A stretch of DNA of 64,000 nucleotides from positions 13,105,889 to 13,169,888 of the forward strand of contig CM022677.1 of assembly GCA_012295275.1 (NCBI GenBank), written 5' to 3'. Under the pieces are notes generated by a model. It was not told the DNA's origin, ran no database searches, and saw only the letters and a list, made by a program, of their open reading frames with translations. The DNA is from Chrysomallon squamiferum. Lineage: Eukaryota > Mollusca > Gastropoda > Neomphalida > Peltospiridae. Of this stretch, positions 1-13,560 are shown one piece after another. Both the position numbers and the translations under genes were made by a program. Within the stretch, counting starts at the first letter, position 1. The number at the start of each line of letters is the position of its first letter.

Positions 1-219
1 ATTATTATTACTATGAACATAAGAATAAGAACTTTTTGAAACAGTTAAGTTCAGCCATAGCAGCAGAATAAAATATATAATAGAATAGTAAAATATATAG
101 TAGAATATATAGATGAATAAATATTTCTATTTTTGATCAGTAGAATAAAAAAAATAACAGATGGATACCAGCTGAAGGAAAACTAATACACCTAGAGTGA
201 TGTTGTAAGGCTTCAAATA

Positions 220-457
220 TTACTCATATCCTAGTAGAAGACAAAATTCTATTAGCAAAGAAGTTTTTCCAAAATAGAGAAGTAAATATACGACTGATAA
301 CAGACTGACTGTTAATGTGTCCAGCTGGAAAATTTCGTCCGACTTTCCTGACTCTGAGACGTGGCAATTTCCATTTCTTGTGGTGTGCACGAAGATGGTG
401 AATCTTTCAGAGCAAACTGGACAATTTATTCTGCTTCTAGACCACCTCAACAAACAG
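220..457 (-). other. Candidate exon with CPVC motif
   Basis: An open minus-strand frame follows a good acceptor (a T-run then CAG, just above 457). It contains the Cys pair CPVCSERF, followed by a His and another Cys (HTTRNGNCHVSE), so a small zinc-binding patch is conceivable but is not a recognised family. It lies just downstream, in minus-strand direction, of the Ser/Thr repeat array and could be its next exon. The frame closes in AT-rich DNA. I do not recognise the product, and the opposite strand is also partly open here. Confidence 0.3.
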
Positions 458-544
458 CTGAAAAAAAAACCTCATGTAAACACGAGTCTTCATGACATTT
501 ATCTAAAAGGTCTTCTAAAATTCTTCTGACTTATCTAATTCAGG

Positions 545-1837
545 CTTTGTGTTGATTCAGCAGTGGTGGTTGATGCTGATGTTGATTACCCTGGTCTTTC
601 TCCACGTGATGTTTCTCCAGAGAAACATTTTGAAGTTTCAGACTGTTGTGTTGATTCAGCAGTGGTGGTTGATGCTGATGTTGATGTCCCTGGTCTTTCT
701 GCTCTGTGATGTTTCTCCAGAGTCACTTTTGGAAGACTTTCGAACTTTTGGAGTCTTCTCCGGGCATCCATCATCCTCTGCTTTCCGTTTCCTAGATGTT
801 GATGTCTCTGGTTCTCCACATGATGTTTCTCCAGAGTAACTTTCTGAAATTATATTTTTTGTTGTTTGAACTATTTCTATTTTTATTTTATTGTTTATTG
901 CAGTAAACTTGATTCAGCAGTGGTGAGTGATGCTGATGTTGATGTCCCTGGTATTTCTCCTTGTAATGTTTCTCCAGAGTCACTTTCGGAAGACTTTCGA
1001 ACTTTTGGAGGCTTCTCCGGGCATTCATCATCCTCTGCTTTCCGTTTCCTGACTGTTGATGACCCTGGTTCTCCACGTGATGTTTCTCCAGAGTCACATT
1101 TTGTAGTTTCAGACTGTTGTATTGATTTAGCAGTGGTGGTTGATGCTGATGTTGATGTCCTTCGTCTTTCTCCATGTGATGTTTCTCCAGAGAAAGATTT
1201 TGAAGTTTCAGACTGTTGTATTGATTTAGCAGTGGTGGTTGATGCTGATGTTGATGTCCTTGGTCTTTCTCCACGTGATGTTTCTGCTGAGTCACATTTT
1301 GAAGCTTCAGACTGTTGCATTGATTCAGCAGTGGTGGTTGATGCTCATGTTGATGTCCTTCGTCTTTCTCCATGTGATGTTTCTCCACGTGATGTTTCTG
1401 CTGAGTCACATTTTGAAGCTTCAGACTGTTGTATTGATTCAGCAATGGTGGTTGATGCTGATGTTGATGTCCCTGGTCTTTCTGCTCTGTGATGTTTCTC
1501 CAGAGTCACATTTTGAAGTTTCAGACTGTTATGTTGCTTCACCAGTGGTGGTTGATGCTGATGTTGATGTTCTTGGTCTTTCTCCACGTGACGTTTCTCC
1601 AGAGAAACATTTTGAAGTTTCAGACTTTTGTATTGATTTAGCAGTGGTGGGTGATGCTGCTGTTGATGTTCCCGGTCTTTCTGCTCTGTGATGTTTCTCC
1701 AGGGTCACTTTTGGAAGACTTTCGAACTTTTGGATTCTTCTCCGGGCATCCATCATCCTCTGCTTTCCGTTTCCTAGATGTTGATGTCCCTGGTTCTCCA
1801 CATGATGTTTCTCCAGAGTAACTTTCTGAAATTATAT
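545..1837 (-). repeat. 33-codon Ser/Thr-rich repeat array, frameshifted coding-like
   Basis: The unit is 99 bp. The plus-strand landmark gactgtt falls at 1112, 1211, 1310, 1424, 1524 and (variant) 1623, giving steps of 99, 99, 114, 100 and 99. Read on the minus strand, 99 bp is 33 codons of the type GTSTSASTTTAES, IQQSETSKCDSGETSRGE. Two interspersed blocks encode a basic stretch (RKRKAEDD, CPEKPPKVRKSS) that looks like a nuclear localisation signal. The 114-bp step is an in-frame 15-bp insertion. Copies reading tctgctctgtgatg instead of tctccacgtgatg carry one extra base and shift the frame. The family is not recognised. Multiples of 3 suggest that the ancestral repeat was translated, while the present array is broken or in assembly error. 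Confidence 0.6.
838..905 (-). other. Tiny AT-rich intron or insertion inside the repeat array
   Basis: On the minus strand the repeat frame runs TTAESA, then GTTTACTG and about 65 nt of A/T, then ATAATTTCAG and AGTTACTCTGGAGAA. Splicing GT to AG restores the frame exactly (TTAES-K-SYSGET). The same AT-rich edge recurs at 1830-1895, so the block was duplicated with the repeats. It may be a very short intron or an insertion. The donor GTTTAC is weak. Confidence 0.35.
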
Positions 1838-1897
1838 TTTTTGTTGTTAGAACTATTTCTATTTTTATTTTATTTTTTATTGCTTTTTTATTTTTTT

Positions 1898-1934
<37 letters not shown>

Positions 1935-2920
1935 TATACATTCTATCTGTAGTTTCTTATTAAAATAAATCACACGTTACTTTTTACTCTACTGCTAGTA
2001 ACAAAAGGATAAGTACTCCTGCGTTATTCGAGTTATCGGCAGAAAATTAGGTTATGCATATTCGTTTATTTTTTTATCCATCTGAAGACACTGTTTGTAC
2101 CAGTAAGTCTATTTTACACATGTACACTAGTGTGAAATTTATAAATTTATTAAAATGTTCTAAAGAAGATTCCCATTGAGCTATTGCGAGTTAGTTCTAG
2201 TTCAGGAATATGATTTACAGTGAAACTAGAAAATCGGGGAGTGTCGTGGGTACGACCTCCATTTCCATATTTCTTATGTTTTATGCATCTTCAGCATCAC
2301 TTAATGAAGAATAAATACATAAAATAAAAACTAATTTAACTTGTCTCATAATATTTTATTATCATTTAGTGGATTTTTAGAAATGCATTTTGTAGTAATT
2401 ATTGTAGATATATAGCATTTGTAGTTTAGTTCCCTTTAATATTAATAGCATCATTAATAAAAAATGTATTATTAATTAGTTATTTCTGTCATTGTCATTA
2501 TTGTAATTTTATTATTACTTTTTTATTCGTTTATTTATAAATTTATTATTAATTTATTATTGTCATTATTGTAATTTATATATCATTTTTAATATTATTT
2601 TATTATTTATTAAACTTTAAAAAAATAAAGCATCCAATTTTTATTCAAATAGACATAAACTGATAATTTACACAATTATTATTACTTTTGAATTTACATT
2701 AATATTGCTTGATTTGCTTGTAATACAGTTTAATAGAATTTTCTAATTAATTGATATACAAGACATTAGATGTTATATACTAATAAATATACATTATAAA
2801 CTATGTAGAAATTAATATATAAATGTTTTTTTTTTGTGTTTTTTGTGAATATTAGTGTAAGTTTGTTCTTGTTTAGTCAGAAACACAAATGCACATACAC
2901 ACATACACAAATGTGCACAA
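1838..2920. other. AT-rich spacer, T-tract
   Basis: A poly-T tract (about 1896-1932) adjoins the repeat array, followed by very AT-rich DNA with stop codons in all frames. No gene is visible. Confidence 0.6.
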
Positions 2921-2959
2921 GCATGCACATGCTCACACACACACACACACACACACACA
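2921..2959. repeat. CA-rich microsatellite
   Basis: A (CA)n run preceded by degenerate CA-rich sequence. Similar runs occur at about 3988-4011 and 4076-4094, with ATT triplet runs at 3389-3413 and 4741-4772. Confidence 0.8.
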
Positions 2960-3689
2960 ATAGTTTTAAATTTTTAATTCTGTACATATTTAAATAGATT
3001 ATTACTGTTATAATTTTTGAGTCTTCCATGAAATAAATATTTGATAACAACACTTTTTATTCCATTTAAAATTTATTTTAATTTGAAAAATTTACTATTT
3101 CATTCACTATTATTCCTTATCATTTCGTTAACTTGAAAATTTTATTTTTATATATATATATATATATTCCTTTGTTTCCTTTTTGAGTAATATTTAAGAA
3201 TAAGTATAACTTTTCCAGCAACTATTATTTATATGTTGAGAATTGAGTTAAAATTCAAAATATTCTTAGACCCAATTTTATACAATTATTGCCTTCACAA
3301 AGTATACAAATCATTTCATTTTATTTTGTAATTTGTTTGTTTTGTGTGAATGAATACACCAATTATTTATTTATCCATTTGTTAGTTTATTATTATTATT
3401 ATTATTATTATTAATTTATAATATTATAAGCATCTGACCATGGATAATAATTTTCATAACATAAGGGAAATAACTCTCTTTTGATAAAACTTTAGTTATA
3501 TTGTTAAAACATATGAAATAAATAAAGAAAGCAAATACAATTTCCCATCCAAATTAAAAACAAAATCAATAATAATTAACACCCTGAAAACAATTTTATA
3601 TATCTTTTTTATTTACCAAGAAACAGTAACAATGAATTAAAAAATCAAATTCAACAGCAAAATTGTAACAAATATAAAAATTAATTAAT

Positions 3690-3815
3690 TAAAAATAACA
3701 AAAATATTGTAAAAAGAAAATATAATTTAACTACAGCTGTTACTAATTTATGACCTGTTTTAATTAATTACTTTATTTAACAGGAGCTAGTATTAAAAAT
3801 TGATCTAGACATCTG
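3690..3815. repeat. Local duplication, copy 1
   Basis: About 120 bp starting ataacaaaaatattgtaaaa and ending after ttaacaggagctagtatt is repeated at 4388-4528 with over 90 percent apparent identity, apart from a longer T-tract in the second copy. Both keep a plus-strand acceptor-like TTTAACAG followed by GAGCTAGTATTAAAAA. That looks like the edge of an exon but has no convincing downstream frame. Confidence 0.6.
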
Positions 3816-3984
3816 TTTTTTTTATTTATTAAAGTTTACTAAATAAATTGATTTAATGCTTTATCTTCTGAGTTTATATTCTATTTTGTGCAGACATAAA
3901 TGCATGCACTCATATAACACAAGTAAAAGACACTAAAAAAACTAACACATATACAAACATTACAATACTCACACAACAGAAAAT

Positions 3985-4015
<31 letters not shown>

Positions 4016-4387
4016 TTCACTTAGGCAAAACTGACACAAACAGACATATCAATATATATACAGACACATACACCAAAACACACACACACACACAAATACA
4101 GGCACACATATCTGCAGAGACATACTAACGTACATACTGACATACATCTTCACACATACAGTGCAGAACATAAATGTAATACATAATAACTGATATTATC
4201 AAAAACACTTCTTATAATAATTGGCCTATGAAAACAACAAAGATAAAGATAAAACTCTGAAAAAAAAAACACTAATAAAAATATGATTTCCTTTATAAAC
4301 TTTGGTCTGTGTATTTTATCAGCACATAAATATCAGTATGATTGTGAGTGAATTAACAGCATATTTTATAATGTTTGTTTTGTGTCT

Positions 4388-4528
4388 TTTACAAATAACA
4401 AAAATATTGTAAAAAGAAAATATAATTTAACTACAGCTGTTACTAATTTATCACCTGTTTTAAATTAGTACATCAAATAATTTTTTTTTTTTTTTAACAG
4501 GAGCTAGTATTAAAAACTGATCTAGCAA
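4388..4528. repeat. Local duplication, copy 2
   Basis: Second copy of the segment at 3690-3815. The T-tract before the acceptor-like CAG is expanded to about 15 T. Confidence 0.6.
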
Positions 4529-4740
4529 TTATACTATTCCTGTGTATCAGAAAATGTGGAATAGAGCATTTAAAAAATCATATGACTATTGCAACTACAA
4601 CTACTGTTCCTACTGCACCTCTATTAAAACTACATAGCTGCTATTATTATTATTACTACTACTACTACAACTACAGTTATGATAACTCCTTTACCACACT
4701 ACTACATTAGCTTTTATTATCACTATCCTACAAGGTTAGC

Positions 4741-4774
<34 letters not shown>

Positions 4775-5399
4775 TATTAATACTGTTTCTAGTTAGGTTT
4801 TTTTTGACACAGTAGTAGCTGTTATAATTACTACTGCTGATGCTATTGCTACTATTACTGCTATTGCTGCCCATGTTTTGTTGGTAATAACACAACTGTT
4901 TAATTACATCTCTGTCACAAATAATAACACAGCTGTTAACACAACTGTTTACTACTATAAAATACAAGAAGCTATTAACAAGTGTTATTTTCCTCCCTGT
5001 GTACGTGTATAGTAACACAACTGTTTTACTACAAAATTTACAAGCTATTTCTGTTTTATTTTATTCCTGTGTATGTTAAGTAATAACTTTTTACTACTAT
5101 AAAATACAAAATAATTTATTAACAAGTAATGTTTTTTTCCTCACTGTGTACAGTGTATAGTAACATTTAAATCTCAAATATTTGCAAGCTTCTATTTTTA
5201 TTCTGTATTAAAAATAATTTTTACTGAAAATAAAAATAATTTGTTACCTAATGAGTTTCAACTCAATTTTTTAAATCACACAAATAATAAACGACTAAAG
5301 ACACCATCAGTTTCAATCTTAAATTTAAATAAAACTGGCCTGAGTATTTTGTACAAAAAACATTTAAACATATAAATTGATAACCACCAAATATTTCTG

Positions 5400-6634
5400 A
5401 ACACATTGCTGACACACATATACATACACACTATTATTAGAGTAGCAATTATCACACATGCTGATACACACACACAGCCAATTGTAAGAGTAGAAATTAT
5501 CACTATTGTTGATACACACACAACACACACACACACACACTATTATCAGACTAGCAGTTATCAGTATTGCTCATACACTCACACACACACACATATTATC
5601 ACACAACACACACACACACACACTATTATCAGACACAGTTACACACACATTATTATCAGAGTAGCAGTTATCAGTATGCTGATATACACACACACACACA
5701 CACACACACACTATTATCACTATTGCTGATACACATACACACACATACTATTATCTCAGAAGTAATTATCACTATTGCTGAAACACTGACACAGACAATT
5801 ATCTGAGTAGCAATAGTCACTATTGCTGATACACACAGACAAACACACATTATTATCAGATTAGTAATCTCTATTGCTAATCACACACACAAACACACAC
5901 GCTATTATCAGAGAAGCAATTACCATTATTGCTGATACACTGACACAAACACTGTTACTATTATCAGAGTAGAAACTATCACTCTTGCTCATACTAACAT
6001 ACATACAAATATGCATACACAAACACATACTATTATCAGATTAACACCATTGCTGATACCACTCACACACAGACAGTATTATCAGAGTAGCAGTTATCAC
6101 TATTGCTGATACACTCAAACACACACACATACCAATATCAGACTAGCAATTATCACTGTTGCTCATACACTCACACACACATTCTATTATCAGTAGCAAT
6201 TATCACTGTAACAGACACACAGACACACACAGTAGTATCAGAGTAGCAGTTATCACTAGTGCTGATACACACACACTCACACAAACATATACTATTATCA
6301 GAGTAGCAGTTGTACTATTCCTGACACACACACAATTATAACAGTAGTTACACTGACACACAAACTATTATCAGAGTAGCAATTATGACACACATACTGT
6401 TATCAGAGTTAGCAATTGTAACTACTGCTGATACACACATACACACAAAAATACACACATTCTATTATCAAAGAAGCAGTTATAACTATTGCTGATACAC
6501 ACACCCACAAACTATCAGAGTAGCAATTATCACTATTGCCAATACACTCAAACAGATACACACACACACATACACTATTATCAGAGTAGTAATTATCACT
6601 TGTGCTGAAACAACACACTATTATGACTATTTCT

Positions 6635-6673
<39 letters not shown>

Positions 6674-6990
6674 TTATCAGAATAGCAGTTATCACTATTG
6701 GTGATACACACACACACACAGACACTATTATCAGAGTAGCAGTTATCACTATTGCTGATATACACACACACACACACACAACACATACTATTATCAGAGT
6801 AGCAGTTATAACTATATCTGGTACACTCACACACACACCTAGTATTATCACAGAACCAATCATCACTATTATCAGAGTAGAAATTATCACTATTGCTGAT
6901 ACACACACTCACACTATTATCATAGCAGAAATTATCACTAGTGCTGATACACTCACAAACACACTCACACACATACTATCTCTGTCAATC
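5400..6990. repeat. CA-rich minisatellite with AGAGTAGCAGTTATCACTATT core
   Basis: About two dozen imperfect units alternate a core (tattatcagagtagcagtta, then tcactattgctgat) with a variable stretch of acacac. Unit length varies, so the array has no fixed period. The ORFs across it (strings of TH, CVC or ISNSDN) follow from the repeat composition and are not genes. Confidence 0.85.
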
Positions 6991-7960
6991 ATCTTTCCAT
7001 TTCTTCAAATGGTAGCTCTCAAGTTAACTTTGAATATTCTTTATGAAAACAACTTTAAGCTGGAACCTGCTTGTTGTCTATCTGTAAATATCATTGCTCC
7101 ACATCTTTTCATTTCTTCTATAATTTGTAATGTAGAAACACACAGAGCTTTTGCAGTGTCCTTATGTCCTTAGTCATTATGGTGGAAGTGTTTTTTTCCA
7201 TGATAATCAAGAATCATCCACTGTTAACTATTTGAGAAGAATCAATCAACACTGACATATTTTGTCAACAACTTCTCTGTCTGGAAACTTGGTCTATATC
7301 AGTAGATATCTCAACTGTTTGAAGCAACCTTATAGTCTTCTCCATATTCTTGTAACTGAAGTTGATTCCAGAATAATGTCTTTCCTGTAGATACAATAAT
7401 AAAATTTAATAGAATAATTATTTAAAAGTATTTTTCCATTGTGTTTGTAATGTTAGAAAGAAATTATTATAAATAAACATCATCAGTCTTATTATAATAG
7501 GTTTAATAATAAATAACAAATAATTTAAATATAAATTTAGATCTCTAAAAAAACAGGATCAATACAAACTGTAAATTTAAAATTCTGGTCAACTTAAAAA
7601 ATGTGTTTTTTATAATCTAAATTCATAAAGATAAGTGAAAATATTTCTTTATGAAAGATTTTCTAATGCATTGATTAGATCAAAATATTTTAAAGTTAAG
7701 CAATACAAACATAACATGAAAATGTAATAATAATAATAATACAAATACCACTAATATTTCTCAAAGCTGAAATCTATAAAATTGTGAATTCTCCTCTGAA
7801 TCTTCAGCACTGACCTGCCTTGTACTGTAAGGGAGAGAGTGAGATCTGAAAAACTTTGTTTTTGACCAAGTCTTTAAAAGAAATACAAAATCTGACATGG
7901 ACTTGACAGTTTCCACCTGTAAATTGAAAAGAATTCGTTATCCAAAAATGTGAGCCTATG
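6990..7960. repeat. Dispersed segment, copy A
   Basis: Shares long near-identical stretches with 23960-24400 and 25925-26630 (for example tcaagaatcatccactgtta and tctatatcagtagatatctc). It includes two exon-like blocks of the minus-strand gene family described at 7214-10163. Confidence 0.75.
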
Positions 7961-8371
7961 AAAAATGTGAGGCATTTTAGTTTAATAACTAATTTTGCAT
8001 CTGCTTTGAATACGTTTTAGTCCATGTTTACTATCGAATGACAAGTTTAAATAAGAACTATTCAACTAGTTGATAATATTATATAAAACCAAGCAGATAT
8101 CATATGAATAAACCTTTATTCATTAATTTTTTTATTATTATTATTTTAATTATTATTATTACTTGATTACAGCTTTCATCATAAAGAAAGTATTAAACAC
8201 AATTTTACAATCACATTGCAAGAGTATTTCAAAATTATTAATTTTATAACATACATACAACACTGAAACAGTAAGTTTGATAGGAGATACACAGAAAGTA
8301 TATAAACTATTAGGAAAAAAAATAATAAAAATATAATAATAAAATAAAATAAAATAAACCCTTAATTTTCC

Positions 8372-8610
8372 CCTGATTTAAATAATATAAAGAAATATAT
8401 TTTTTTTTACAAATAATTCTAATTGCCCCTATTTGCATAATTTTTCATAATATTTAATTGATTTTCTCCCAGCAAACCGTTGATTTTCCCTGATTTAAAT
8501 AATATAAAGAAAAAAGAATTTTTGTTTTTTTTAATGAAAAATTCTAATTGCCCCTAATTACATAATTTTCAATTATATTTACATTGATTACCCCAGCAAA
8601 CCCTTGAATT
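8372..8610. repeat. Two-copy tandem duplication, about 115 bp
   Basis: The segment running from cctgatttaaataatataaa to ccagcaaacc occurs twice in a row, with small indels. Confidence 0.65.
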
Positions 8611-8716
8611 CCAGCTGATTTAATTTTAAATTATAGAAATTTACAACAAAATTATCAGTATTATATGAATGGAACTGTTGTTGTGTGTGTGTGTGTATGT
8701 TTTGTGTGTGTATTTG

Positions 8717-8718
8717 GG

Positions 8719-8791
<73 letters not shown>
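8717..8791. repeat. (GA)n microsatellite
   Basis: About 74 bp of near-perfect GA dinucleotide after a short GT run and a G6 tract. Confidence 0.95.
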
Positions 8792-8793
<2 letters not shown>

Positions 8794-9079
8794 TTAAAAT
8801 GCAGTGTATGATACAAAATTCTAATGTATGTGCATAAGAAATACATAAGAAAACAAACTCAAATTCACCTGTTCAGTTTTGTTTTTTTCTCTTTTCCAGT
8901 GGCAGCAGTACAAACTTTATCCTCAGTGCTGGACAGCACCTTCTACTGAAACAACTTCACTAGCCAACATCACCACATCAATTAGAGCTGTATGTGCATT
9001 CTGACAATAAAAATAATAAAGTGTTATAAATAAATATGATATTATTAAAATGGTACAGTTACTGGATTATTCAGACACA

Positions 9080-9205
9080 AAGGGGTGTAGGTTATTTTCA
9101 TATACTTTGTATAATCATTATAATGATTTTTTTGGATTTTTAACACATGGTTTAACACCTGGTTATTTTTTATATACTTTGTATAATCATTATAATGATA
9201 ATGGT
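9080..9205. repeat. Two-copy tandem duplication, about 78 bp
   Basis: The sequence tatactttgtataatcatta followed by taatgat is repeated at about 9101 and 9173. Confidence 0.6.
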
Positions 9206-9542
9206 GATAATGGTAATAATTTAAATAATTATCAAAACAACATGAAACAAATGATTATTATTATTATGCTATTTTACAATCAGTAAAGAGTTGTTACTAT
9301 AAAACTTATTTTACTCACTAAGGAATAAAACTAAGATAAGAATTTACAACTTGGAATTGTGCAGTCTGCAGTGTCTGTACAGCTGATTCATCCTTCTCCA
9401 TAAAGTAAATTTCCTTTCTAAATAGCACCTGAATAATACTGCAATGACCTATATAAAATATTTAATGTGAATGGTAAATAAAGTTTTTAGAAATTCCAAC
9501 ATGAACATAATTCCTTTTTTTATTGATTATTATCATTTGTGC

Positions 9543-9660
<118 letters not shown>

Positions 9661-10429
9661 ATACACATATATAAACTAATAAAACATACCCTGTCACTGT
9701 TGAGAGGTTTCTGAAAACATTCTAACACAGGCCTGACACATCACTTGACACCAGACTGTTGACTCACATTATCAATAGTCTCTAGCATCCCTTCTCTGGA
9801 AAATGGCCTTGATTTTTGTGATGATGAAGTAGGGGACAGGGACCTGTGTGCATTGGTCCCACTCTGTTGTCTGAATCAGGTAAAGGACTAGCTTGGTCCT
9901 TCGAACTGTCAATGTGGCGAGACATCACTCATGAACGCTGCCTTCCTGAGTCTCATCTTGTTCTGCAGCAGCTACAGCCTCTGTTTTCTTTATCTTTACA
10001 TCCAGCTTCATTCTCAGAGCGGCAAGCTCAACTTCCTGGCTGTTGTCATTGCCACCGTCATGCAGAGCCATTGCAGTCATCTGCCACGTTGTTTTGTTTG
10101 CCAGCGCAGACTGCAGACTTCAATGGTGCTCTGACCTTTCCTTCTTCTTCCTATCCATGCTGAATGTAAGCCATCGTTGTATCCATATTATGTATCCACT
10201 TGCACTCTACACAGTGGTTCTGGTCAATGATTATGTAGCTGGATGAGAAATTTATAAAATGTTTCATTAACATCTGATTTTTCATAGAAAATTCTTTAAA
10301 TTCATTTGGACCATTTTCTCCATATGTCCTGGAAAACATCCCAAATAAACAAATATTAGTAATGATAAGAAAAAGAAAATGAATAATAATAATAAAGATT
10401 AAAAAAATAATAATAAAAATAAAACATTT

Positions 10430-10560
10430 TAATAACAAAAAGTAGTACTAATAATAAGAAGATAAAAAAGAAGGAAGTAGAACAAAACAAAACAAAATGT
10501 AAATAAATTAAAATTGACAATTAAGAAAAAGAATGGAAACAAAGAACAGTTACCACTGAG
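10430..10560. repeat. Dispersed segment shared with 45990-46120
   Basis: The stretch aataagaagataaaaaagaa, through the AAACAAAACAAA tract to GGAAAC and GAACAGTT, aligns with 45996-46125. Both lie at the edge of copies of the same minus-strand gene family. Confidence 0.55.
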
Positions 10561-10574
10561 GATAACAATTTTTT

Positions 10575-10610
<36 letters not shown>
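10575..10610. repeat. (GT)n microsatellite
   Basis: About 36 bp of GT repeats. Confidence 0.95.
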
Positions 10611-10611
<1 letters not shown>

Positions 10612-10619
10612 AATATTAT

Positions 10620-10903
10620 TATAACAAATAAATGTATTATCTTAAATTTGTATTTATCTTTATTTGTTTTTAGTGTTAACACTGAGCTATACAGGTATTT
10701 AGCTTAAATAATGAAACCATTTATGGCCCCACCCATTATAACCTTTAATATGTTTTAAAAAATCAATTAAATATGTTTAATAATGTATAGAGCATGAATT
10801 TAACATGAATTTAAAAAGAAAAATCATAAAAAAACTGACAGAAAACAACATGTGAAACAAAATTAGCATATTTTAAAAATAGTTTTATTAGTTTATTTCA
10901 AAA

Positions 10904-10955
<52 letters not shown>

Positions 10956-12575
10956 AATAAATAAATAAATAAATCCTTTGACAGTCGACACATAGTTGTC
11001 CTGTGATGTGTGCTACACAAGTCAATTTATTTTAAAACAACTTTAATTACTGGTCACACAAAATTTGCCCCCGATATATCATATATGATTGGTAAAACAA
11101 AATTAAAGACTAAACATGATTTCTTATTTATATGACGTTGTTTATGCTGTTCACATTAGTACAACCACTGGTGAATTTTATTACTAATCGAGTGTCGTTA
11201 TTTGCACACACACACAAAAAAAAAAATAAATAAATAAATAAATAAATAAATAAATATTATTCCAAAATAAGATGGCTGCCATCCCGTGTATGACTTTTAA
11301 ATTATAATTAAATAAATCGAAAAATATCCAAACACATTAACAACTATAATAATAAATAGTAATACCTGTCTCCTTCACAAAATGAAATACACTAAGCAAT
11401 TTTTTTGTTGCATGATAATGCGATTATCCCAATTCTGTAAACTATTCTTCGAACATCCAACAAGAAAGTAAATCCGCAAAGACCGAAATCATCCCGCATT
11501 TTTCTGCAAATAAGATACTAAAAAAAAAAAAAAATAAAAAAAAAGATATTAAATTAATGTTCAAAACAATTAAAATAAAATAATTTATTAAAATATACGT
11601 ACTAATTATAAATCGATGTGGTTCTTCTTTTATTTATTTATTTTATTATTTTTTTATTTATTATTAGCCAATCGTTCACCGTCAACTTCAAATAAACGGT
11701 GTTGTTATTTTTTTTTACCTACTTTTTCTTTCTTCTTATAATTTATATTAATGCACCAAATAAAAGCACAAAACTTACAACTCACACTAGAATAAGTTGC
11801 TTATTATTGTCCAGGAATTTACCAATACATCTGAAAACATCTGCTCTGAAAAAAATAAAAAGTATTCTTTTCCCTTTCATTAAGTATGGCAATTCGTGTC
11901 CACATCCTACGTTAAAAAATATCATTACTCTTTCTATTAATGAGGCCGTCATTGCCGTCGTTAAAGTATTGTTCTTAACGTATTGGTGTACAATGTAACA
12001 ATGATGTACTGGATGGTGGAGGTTGTGGTCCTCAGTCTGAAGCTGAACAAAATAAAACAAAAGCATATTCTTGAGAATAAGAAAGGCTTATTAATCTCCA
12101 CAGATACAAACAGAGCTAAATATGGGCATCATGGACCGATTATAAACAGATTGGCCTTTGTTTAGTGACAAGTGTAGGCAGTGGGCAGATGTGGAACCAA
12201 AGCACCAGTAATAACAGAATTACCAAGTCTTGTTCAGCTTATGTTCCTTGTCCTTCATAAATGTGTTAAATGTGTGTTTATGTGTGTGTGTGTGTGTGTT
12301 TATTACTTTTTTCTTTCTTCTTATTTAATAGACAAATGCAAGGAAAAAAAGACAGAAACTCATAACATGGAGGGCAGTTGCCATGCCTACTGGGCAAGTA
12401 AAAATGATAAATCTGAAGCCAGTGTAGTCCACCTAGTTTTGCTTATGTCCGCAACAGAGGATATCAGTTTGACTTTACATGCAAAGACACATATCCTTTC
12501 ATCTGTATGAGCAAAGGTTGGTTTTACATTATTCAATTTATATTACTATTATTATTATATGTATGGTTATAGGTC

Positions 12576-12634
<59 letters not shown>

Positions 12635-13186
12635 AGAGAGGGAGATACATTATGTTTATTGTAGATTTGCCATTTTAATGTAGGGGATAAAACTTCAGAA
12701 AGGAGTGTATGGCTAATAGTTTTCATAATTTAAACTCCAATGACAACACAAGATGTTTCTTCTTTTTTAAAATCATCTGGCTATTTTTATTCTTTCTACT
12801 TTTAATGTTATTATTACGACGTTGCCATTGACAGGTTAGCACATACCACAGGTTTTAATATAGCAGACACAGTGCCTCAGTTGGAAGAAACCGACTCACT
12901 CACATGGCAGTACAGTACATACCCATTATCTAATATACTAGACTGGATGGAACAATGGATGGAAAAATGGACTCACTGACAACGGCAGAAAAAAATAAAA
13001 AAATTATTATTATTATTATTATCGGTAATTTATTTCTTACATTATGATTATAAAAAAATAAATAAATCAATAAATCAATAAAATAAAAATAAAAATATTA
13101 ATAGCAGTTGCATCATGGTTTCAAAAATATTTTGGTAACTTAAAAAAATAAGAAAAATATATACATTACGTTATTATTATTATTAT

Positions 13187-13190
<4 letters not shown>
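10620..13190. other. Spacer with triplet/tetramer runs; no supported gene
   Basis: AT-rich spacer with (AAT)n grading into (AAAT)n at 10907-10974, TAAA runs near 11228-11255 and a (GT)n run at 12579-12632. Short ORFs at 11699-12510 lack splice context and codon-like composition. Confidence 0.55.
11265..11285. promoter_or_regulatory. YY1-like AAGATGGC motif
   Basis: AAGATGGCTGCC is a good match to the YY1 core promoter element found near animal transcription starts. No gene is securely attached to it, so the role is inference. Confidence 0.25.

Positions 13191-13192
<2 letters not shown>

Positions 13193-13268
<76 letters not shown>
13193..13268. repeat. (GA)n microsatellite
   Basis: About 76 bp of perfect GA dinucleotides. 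Confidence 0.95.
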
Positions 13269-13271
<3 letters not shown>

Positions 13272-13399
13272 TTAAAATACTTTTGAATCAAAATAATAAC
13301 AATAATCATATTTTAAATGATTTTAAATAATCATAGTTTAAATGCAGTGAACTTGGTTTTCGCATACGCTTACGCAATTATGAGACAACCCCTCGTTTC

Positions 13400-13560
13400 T
13401 TTTAACTCAAGGTCAAGTCCTTTTGACGCGCGTGCGTCTACGTCACAGTGTAGATCATTGTTGTTTGCAAAAGGAAGTAACAGTCACCAGAGCGACCTTG
13501 ATTAAGGTAATTAATTAATTTTTTGTTAAGTGTTTATTCAATATGGCCGCTAATTGCACC
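13400..13560. promoter_or_regulatory. Candidate promoter/5' end island
   Basis: A locally GC-richer patch with several CpGs (gacgcgcgtgcgtctacgtc) carries a half CRE (TACGTCAC) and then CAATATGGCCGC, a YY1-like element. An ATG within the last motif opens only 14 codons. It could be the 5' end of a transcript in either direction. Confidence 0.3.

Noticed and set aside
6409-6972. 187-codon minus ORF rich in CVC and SDN
   Set aside because: It is the translation of the CA minisatellite. Open frames follow from the lack of stops in CA-rich repeats.
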